Positions 1 through 3,700 of a DNA stretch of 5,290 bases are shown one piece after another. Within the stretch, counting starts at the first letter, position 1. Each line of letters opens with the position of its first letter. The translations under genes and the position numbers were made by a program. The notes under the pieces were generated by a model, which saw only the letters and a program-made list of their open reading frames with translations, did no database searches and was not told the DNA's origin. This DNA is from an uncultured bacterium (lineage in GTDB: Bacteria > Planctomycetota > Phycisphaerae > Phycisphaerales > SM1A02), in assembly GCA_903867275.1 (NCBI GenBank), contig CAIPQY010000284.1, forward strand, positions 1 through 5,290, written 5' to 3'.

Positions 1-2
1 CG

Positions 3-779
3 CCGCGCGAGCATCGCCTGCTTCGCAACATCGAGTCGCTCACCAAGCAGAAGATCGACATCAGCACCGTGCCCACGCCGCTCGACGTGAAGGCCCGCCG
101 ACTGGACATGACCAAGGGCGCCATCCGCGAACTGCTGCTTGCCGGCGATCTGGATGGCTTCCGCGTGGTGGTGGAGACGCTGGCCGCCGAGTTCGATCCC
201 ATGGAGGTGGCCGCCGCTGCCGTGCGCATGGCGCACGAAGCCACCAGTGGCGACGCGGCGAACGAGGACGAGGTGCACATTCCAGCCATCGAAAGCTTTG
301 CGCGTCCGCAGCCCGCTTTCCGAAACGATGGCGTTCTGAGTGCGCAGGGGGCCATTGGCCCCAAGGGCAAGAAGCCAGCCAGCTGGAAGAAAGCGGCGCC
401 TGCAGACGCGCCCTGGCAGAAGCCCGGCAAGAAGCAGCAGGGTGGTTGGGATGCGCCAGCCGCCCCCGAGCGCGGCTGGAAGCGCGGCGCCGATCGGCCC
501 GGACAGCAGGGCGGTGGCCCGGCCCACGCCCGCGACATGACGCGTATCTACATCGGTGCCGGCACGCGCATGGGCATTCGCCCGGCCGATCTGGTGGGCG
601 CCATCGCCAACGAGGCCGACGTGAACCCGCGCGGCATCGGCGGCATCGAGATCGCCGAGAGCTACTCCATCGTGGAATTGCCCGAGGGTGATGTGGATCG
701 CGTCATCCAGGCCCTGCGCGGCGCCACGCTGCGTGGCCGCAAGGTGAAGGTGAACCGGGATCTCGGCATTCGGAAGTAA
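3..779 (+). CDS. DEAD-box ATP-dependent RNA helicase, C-terminal part with DbpA-type RNA-binding domain (5' end outside window)
   Basis: The frame is open from the window edge, so the gene starts upstream; the GTG at 69 lies inside the coding frame and is not a credible start. The visible 258 residues begin just after where helicase motif VI would lie, with the post-motif segment PREHRLLRNIESLT followed by KIDISTVPTP, typical of the end of the second RecA-like domain. A helical segment (about residues 35-80) follows, then a Lys/Gly/Pro/Trp-rich flexible linker (about 100-175). Residues about 179-254 form a DbpA-like RRM fold: YIGAGTRMGIRPADLVGAIA, then an IGGIEIAESYSIVELPEG strand region and a terminal GRKVKVNRD strand. 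Proteins of this family (DeaD/CsdA, DbpA) unwind structured RNA, in ribosome assembly or cold adaptation. The ATPase motifs cannot be seen, so the exact subfamily is left open. The stop TAA is at 777-779. Confidence 0.93.
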   Translation, partial: PREHRLLRNIESLTKQKIDISTVPTPLDVKARRLDMTKGAIRELLLAGDLDGFRVVVETLAAEFDPMEVAAAAVRMAHEATSGDAANEDEVHIPAIESFARPQPAFRNDGVLSAQGAIGPKGKKPASWKKAAPADAPWQKPGKKQQGGWDAPAAPERGWKRGADRPGQQGGGPAHARDMTRIYIGAGTRMGIRPADLVGAIANEADVNPRGIGGIEIAESYSIVELPEGDVDRVIQALRGATLRGRKVKVNRDLGIRK

Positions 780-783
780 CGCC

Positions 784-809
784 ACCGCACGAGGGGGGGG
801 GGGTGCGGT
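784..809 (+). terminator. Hairpin with G11 loop after the helicase stop (possible weak terminator)
   Basis: Arms ACCGCAC (784-790) and GTGCGGT (803-809) are perfectly complementary and enclose a 12-nt loop that is almost all G. The uninterrupted G run is 793-803. The hairpin starts 5 nt after the helicase stop, which suits a 3'-end signal. The tail TGTATCC has no proper U tract, so intrinsic termination is doubtful; a 3'-stabilising structure is equally possible. Confidence 0.35.
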
Positions 810-849
810 TGTATCCAAACCGATCCTTCACAGTGGCAACAACATGAAA

Positions 850-867
850 ACTCGCGTCGACGCGAGT
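850..867. promoter_or_regulatory. Perfect 18-bp palindrome with GTCGAC core
   Basis: ACTCGCGTCGACGCGAGT equals its own reverse complement. As RNA it would form a 7-bp GC-rich stem with a TCGA tetraloop, preceded by four A residues and followed by CTTAATGCCTTGATTT. It could therefore be the intrinsic terminator of the helicase gene, with a weak tail, or a dimeric-protein operator for the regulator that starts 200 nt downstream. The sequence alone does not decide between these. Confidence 0.4.
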
Positions 868-876
868 CTTAATGCC

Positions 877-904
877 TTGATTTGTCACATGAAATAGTTA
901 CAAA
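877..904 (+). promoter_or_regulatory. Possible promoter in the AT-rich stretch before the first LuxR-type gene
   Basis: The stretch from about 868 to 925 is clearly more AT-rich than its surroundings. TTGATT (877-882) and TACAAA (899-904), separated by 16 nt, resemble -35 and -10 boxes of a housekeeping sigma factor, with a four of six match in the -10 box. This would give a leader of about 155 nt before the ATG at 1068. The match is weak and other placements are possible. Confidence 0.25.
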
Positions 905-943
905 CTTGCAAGAACAATTTGGATCTCGGGGTCTGGAATAGAG

Positions 944-988
944 CCTGCAGGTGCATGCCGGGGCACGCCAGCGCCGGCATGCGACAGG
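944..988 (+). promoter_or_regulatory. Leader hairpin upstream of the first LuxR-type gene
   Basis: GCATGCCGG (953-961) and CCGGCATGC (974-982) are perfect 9-bp arms around a 12-nt loop. Beyond a small internal loop, CCTG (944-947) and CAGG (985-988) add four outer pairs. No U tract follows, so it is not a classical terminator. It lies 86-115 nt before the chosen start codon, where it could act as a translational control element, an operator or an RNA-stability element. Its 3' outer arm overlaps an AGGAAG purine stretch (986-991) just before an alternative in-frame ATG at 996. Confidence 0.4.
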
Positions 989-1067
989 AAGAGTCATGCG
1001 CGTCCGCGGGGCGCGTTTCCTGATGCCTGACGACCCAACTGGCGTATGCAAACAAGGACCCCCCACG

Positions 1068-1787
1068 ATGCAACTTGACCAACTGAACTCGATTGAACTT
1101 GCCTCCATGCTTGGCCGCCTCGATCCGCTTGTGATGGCGGTCGACGCCGAAGGCACCATTCTGGATCGGCACATCTGCAACAACGAACGCGTGCCGCTGG
1201 ACATGCTGGATGCGCGCTCGTTGCGCGCCGTGCTGTCCACCGAGGTGTGCAGCGAGTGGCTGCGCATGATCCGCCTTGCCGCCGTGGAGCGCAGCGTGGC
1301 AAGTGCCATCGTGATCCTGGACGGTCGTGGCCACGAGGCCGTGTGCTCGCCGTACACCGTCGACCACGGTGGTTTGAAGCGCGAAGCGGCGTTGCTCAGC
1401 CTTCTGCCCACCGCGCTGTGCGCCAACGCCTATGTGGTGCAGCCCACCGGCACGCGCTTGCTGTTGAAGGCGCACGAGTGGGGGCCACTGGAATCCCTCA
1501 GCCGTTGCCAGCTGGACACGCTTCGCAATGTCACCATGGGCCTGAGCAACGATGAGATCGCGAAGAAGATCTGCCGCACCAAGCGCGCGGTGGAATGGCA
1601 CATCCGCTATCTGAACCAGCAACTGGGCATCTCGGGTCGCGAGCGGCTGGCCATGATCGGCCGCGATGCCGGCCTGTGCTGCTTCTCCGGCTGCGAATGG
1701 AGTTCGCTGCTGAAGACGCGACCTGCGCGCAGGCCAGGTGTGGATCCCATGGAGCCGGATGTGACGGCGCATCCGATCGCGGCGTGA
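1068..1787 (+). CDS. PAS-like/LuxR-type HTH transcriptional regulator, copy 1 (239 aa)
   Basis: The start ATG 1068 has an AAGGA Shine-Dalgarno sequence at 1054-1058, 9 nt upstream. It also aligns exactly with the start of the downstream paralogue, with the conserved DPL at residues 19-21 in both. Residues about 18-95 look like a PAS-type sensor (LDPLVMAVDAEGTILDR, then SAIVILDGRGHEAVC). Residues about 136-203 form a LuxR/GerE helix-turn-helix: LSRCQLDTLRNVTMGLSNDE, IAKK, then recognition helix TKRAVEWHIRYLNQQLG. No response-regulator receiver domain or autoinducer-binding domain is recognisable, so it is probably a one-component cytoplasmic sensor-regulator whose ligand and targets are unknown. 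The conserved block runs on to TRPARR (218-222), followed by a variable tail. The frame stays open upstream to 951, and ATG 996 with AGGAAG before it is the main alternative start. It is cysteine-rich for a regulator, with four cysteines kept in the paralogue. Confidence 0.88.
   Translation: MQLDQLNSIELASMLGRLDPLVMAVDAEGTILDRHICNNERVPLDMLDARSLRAVLSTEVCSEWLRMIRLAAVERSVASAIVILDGRGHEAVCSPYTVDHGGLKREAALLSLLPTALCANAYVVQPTGTRLLLKAHEWGPLESLSRCQLDTLRNVTMGLSNDEIAKKICRTKRAVEWHIRYLNQQLGISGRERLAMIGRDAGLCCFSGCEWSSLLKTRPARRPGVDPMEPDVTAHPIAA
1473..1676 (+). repeat. Direct repeat, copy 1: duplicated LuxR HTH coding block
   Basis: This 204-bp block (HEWG to DAGL) is repeated without indels exactly 1000 bp downstream at 2473-2676. 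The proteins are identical at 57 of 68 positions. At the DNA level, 1546-1568 and 1574-1594 are exact 23- and 21-nt matches to the second copy. Much of the remaining difference is synonymous third-position change, which points to tandem gene duplication under purifying selection. Confidence 0.9.
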
Positions 1788-1789
1788 TG

Positions 1790-1808
1790 GGTGCCATGCG
1801 CATGCACC
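1790..1808 (+). other. Short hairpin/palindrome just after the first LuxR-type gene
   Basis: CATGCGCATG (1795-1804) is a perfect 10-bp palindrome. Skipping one bulged C at 1794, GGTG (1790-1793) pairs with CACC (1805-1808). It begins 3 nt after the stop codon. There is no U tract behind it. It may stabilise the 3' end or be chance. Confidence 0.3.
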
Positions 1809-1836
1809 GCAGTATGTGCCATCGCGCAACCATCAT

Positions 1837-1852
1837 CGAAGTCGACACTTCG
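1837..1852. promoter_or_regulatory. Inverted repeat CGAAGT-CGAC-ACTTCG with GTCGAC core
   Basis: The two 6-nt arms (1837-1842 and 1847-1852) are perfect complements around CGAC. The centre again contains GTCGAC, as in the 18-bp palindrome upstream of the first regulator. The site lies 50 nt after the first regulator's stop and 219 nt before the second regulator's start. It may be a terminator without a good U tract, or an operator shared by the two genes. Confidence 0.35.
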
Positions 1853-1975
1853 TCGAATCGCAGCACATTTTCGCTGGTTCTGAAACACGAAGCAGCGCTT
1901 CAAAATCTCGAAATCCATGCACGTGCTTCTTTTGCGCAGCGCATGGAATTTGAACAATGCATGTTGTCACGGAGG

Positions 1976-1996
1976 TGGGCGCCTCGTTGGCGCCCA
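1976..1996 (+). promoter_or_regulatory. Leader hairpin upstream of the second LuxR-type gene
   Basis: TGGGCGCC (1976-1983) and GGCGCCCA (1989-1996) form a perfect 8-bp GC-rich stem with a TCGTT loop. No T run follows, which argues against an intrinsic terminator. It lies 75-95 nt before the ATG at 2071, a position similar to that of the hairpin before the first regulator, although the sequences are not homologous by eye. Confidence 0.4.
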
Positions 1997-2070
1997 GGTG
2001 AGCAAGCGGTTTCACGGCAGTCCTGATCATTGCTTGTGTTCGGCTCGCACATTTCACAAGGGGGCTCGTT

Positions 2071-2805
2071 ATGGAGAGCCACAATCCATCGTCCGAGGTT
2101 GTTGCAGCACTGTGCCAGCAAGTTGACCCACTCGTTCTGCTGATCGATGCAGGCGGCCATGTGGTGATGCGATATCCGTGCCACAACCCGCGCTTCCCGG
2201 CGGATGTCCGGGAAGCGCCCAGCCTGCAATCGTTCCTGTCGGCACCGGTGTGCCGCGAGTGGATGCGTCTGGTCGAGCTGTCGCTGCGTGATGCGCAAGG
2301 CAGCGCAACGGCCATCGTGATTCTGGATGGCCTGGCGCACCAGCTTGTGTGCGTGCGCCGCGCGTCAACGCAGACGCCTGATGCCACCAGTGCCGTGGCA
2401 TGGCTCTGCCTGCTGCCATGGCCCGTTGGCAGCGATGAAGCCGCGCCTGCGCCTCGACACGTGCTCACGCAGCACGAGTGGGGTCATCTTGAGCCGCTGA
2501 GCCGTGGCCAACTGGACACCTTGCGCCACCTCACCATCGGTCTTGGCAACGATGAGATCGCGAAGAAGGTGAACCGCACCAAGCGCGCGGTGGAGTGGCA
2601 CATTCGCCATCTGAACCAGCAGCTGGGGGCCTCGGGGCGTGAGCGACTGGCCATGATCGGGCGCGATGCGGGCCTGCACTGCTTCGGTGACCAGGCCTGG
2701 CGGCAGATCCTTCGCACCCGCCCCGCACGGCGTCAGGTTGATGACGAGGAAACGCCCGAACACGCCCATGAAACGGCGGATTCGCAGGGATCCGCGGTGG
2801 CGTGA
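2071..2805 (+). CDS. PAS-like/LuxR-type HTH transcriptional regulator, copy 2 (244 aa)
   Basis: The ATG 2071 is preceded by the purine-rich Shine-Dalgarno sequence AAGGGGG (2058-2064) with 6-nt spacing, and the start aligns with that of copy 1. The N-terminal PAS-like part (about residues 18-95; DPLVLLIDAGGHVVMRY, then TAIVILDGLAH) is clearly related to copy 1 but far more diverged than the C-terminus. Residues about 135-202 carry the LuxR/GerE HTH, LSRGQLDTLRHLTIGLGNDE followed by the recognition helix TKRAVEWHIRHLNQQLG. The recognition-helix core TKRAVEWHIR is identical to that of copy 1, so both proteins probably bind the same operators. No receiver domain is visible. After TRPARR the tail is acidic and His/Glu-rich. 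The stop is TGA 2803-2805; the carbonic anhydrase gene follows on the same strand after 85 nt and could share the transcript. The sensed signal is unknown. Confidence 0.88.
   Translation: MESHNPSSEVVAALCQQVDPLVLLIDAGGHVVMRYPCHNPRFPADVREAPSLQSFLSAPVCREWMRLVELSLRDAQGSATAIVILDGLAHQLVCVRRASTQTPDATSAVAWLCLLPWPVGSDEAAPAPRHVLTQHEWGHLEPLSRGQLDTLRHLTIGLGNDEIAKKVNRTKRAVEWHIRHLNQQLGASGRERLAMIGRDAGLHCFGDQAWRQILRTRPARRQVDDEETPEHAHETADSQGSAVA
2473..2676 (+). repeat. Direct repeat, copy 2: duplicated LuxR HTH coding block
   Basis: This is the partner of the 1473-1676 block, 1000 bp away, in the same orientation and without gaps. Exact matches cover 2546-2568 and 2574-2594. Similarity continues at protein level to TRPARR beyond the block and falls sharply in the tails and in the N-terminal halves. 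Confidence 0.9.
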
Positions 2806-2890
2806 GGCTGGCGCGCAACCCGTGATGGTTCGGTTGTGGTGGTGTGCACAGTCCTCGCGGTCGGAGTCCTTTGTCGATACCTTCCGCCGC

Positions 2891-3619
2891 ATGCAAAGCA
2901 TCATCCGATCCATCGGTCTCGCCCTCGCCTCTTCCACGCTTGCCGCGTGCGCCAATATTTCCGAGAACGGTTCCTCCAAGCCGACCGGTACCGGTGCGGC
3001 GAACACCGCCGATCGCACCGGCGGCATCGCGCCCGGCTGTGCGCGCACGGAGCTTGCCGCGGGCAACCAGCGCTTCCTGAAGGGTGGCATGGAGGCCCAC
3101 GCCTGGCAGCAGGAGAAGGTGATCAAGACCGGCGAGTTCGGTCAGAGCCCGTCGGTCGCCATCCTCAGCTGCTCCGATTCGCGTGTGCCGCTGGAGATCA
3201 TCTTCGATCAGGGCGTGGGTGACCTGTTTCCCGTGCGTACGGCCGGCTTCGTGACCTGTGTCGAGGCCACCGGCACCTTCGAGTACGGCGTGGCGGCACT
3301 GGGCGTGAATTCGCTGATGGTGCTCGGCCACACCAAGTGCGGCGCCGTGCACGCGACGCTTGAGGGCAAGCCGCTGCCTGGCAGCATCCCCATGATCGCC
3401 AAGGCCATCCAGCCCGCCGTGGCCGATCTGCTGAAGAACAAGAAGGATGCGACCGTGAACGATCTGATGAACGCGGCTGTGGAAGCCAATGTGCGCTATC
3501 AGATGAAGCAGGTGATGGGCAGCAGCGAACTGCTGCGCAAGGCGCAGGCCGATGGCAAGCTGACGCTGCTCATGGCCATCTACGACGTGGACACCGGCGC
3601 CGTGCGCTTCCTCGACTGA
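2891..3619 (+). CDS. Beta-class carbonic anhydrase with lipoprotein signal peptide (242 aa)
   Basis: It catalyses reversible hydration of CO2 to bicarbonate. The beta-class zinc site is complete: CSDSR supplies Cys94, Asp96 and Arg98, and HTKCGAV supplies His147 and Cys150. Other family marks are ELAAGNQRFLKG near the start of the domain, IFDQGVGDLFPVRTAG, and GTFEYGVAALGVNSLMVLGH. The N-terminus reads MQSIIRSIGLALASSTLAAC, a short basic n-region, a hydrophobic core and a lipobox LAAC, so Cys20 is the likely lipidation site and the enzyme is exported and membrane-anchored. A low-complexity Ser/Thr/Gly linker (about 22-45) follows. The lipobox fixes the choice of ATG 2891; an in-frame ATG at 2825 would add 22 residues before the signal peptide. 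Neither start has a clear Shine-Dalgarno sequence. Phe120 stands where many beta-class enzymes have Asn (RxAGN). The gene ends just before a strong terminator. Confidence 0.93.
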   Translation: MQSIIRSIGLALASSTLAACANISENGSSKPTGTGAANTADRTGGIAPGCARTELAAGNQRFLKGGMEAHAWQQEKVIKTGEFGQSPSVAILSCSDSRVPLEIIFDQGVGDLFPVRTAGFVTCVEATGTFEYGVAALGVNSLMVLGHTKCGAVHATLEGKPLPGSIPMIAKAIQPAVADLLKNKKDATVNDLMNAAVEANVRYQMKQVMGSSELLRKAQADGKLTLLMAIYDVDTGAVRFLD

Positions 3620-3644
3620 TCGCACGCCTGAAGAGCGCAAAAAC

Positions 3645-3675
3645 AAGGCCCCCGAGGCATCACCTCGGGGGCCTT
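3645..3675. terminator. Strong bidirectional intrinsic terminator between convergent genes
   Basis: A perfect 13-bp stem (3645-3657 with 3663-3675) encloses the 5-nt loop CATCA. On the plus strand the stem runs into TTTCGTTT. On the minus strand it is followed by a TTGTTTTTG tract, the better U tail. It lies 25 nt after the carbonic anhydrase stop and 25 nt beyond the minus-strand protease stop, so it probably ends both transcripts. Confidence 0.93.
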
Positions 3676-3700
3676 TCGTTTCAAGGTTGGTTCGCGCCGC

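Noticed and set aside
885..1829. Minus-strand open frame (314 codons) opposite the first regulator
   Set aside because: It is a mirror of the strongly supported LuxR-type gene; the composition is low-information and no motif or ribosome site supports it.
1473..2676. Direct repeats considered as insertion-sequence or recombination-flanking repeats
   Set aside because: The repeats coincide with the conserved HTH coding part of two paralogous genes; no transposase or terminal inverted repeats are present, so gene duplication explains them.
2666..2890. Upstream extension of the carbonic anhydrase reading frame
   Set aside because: It overlaps the second regulator's coding region, shows no family similarity and would bury the lipoprotein signal peptide inside the protein.
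2365..3126. Minus-strand open frame (253 codons) spanning the gap between the second regulator and the carbonic anhydrase
   Set aside because: It overlaps both real genes in antisense and encodes no recognisable protein.
2531..3646. Long minus-strand open frame (371 codons) opposite the carbonic anhydrase and second regulator
   Set aside because: It lies antisense to two well-supported genes. Its His/Arg/Gly/Ala-rich product is typical of an antisense frame kept open by GC-rich codon use, with no recognisable domain.
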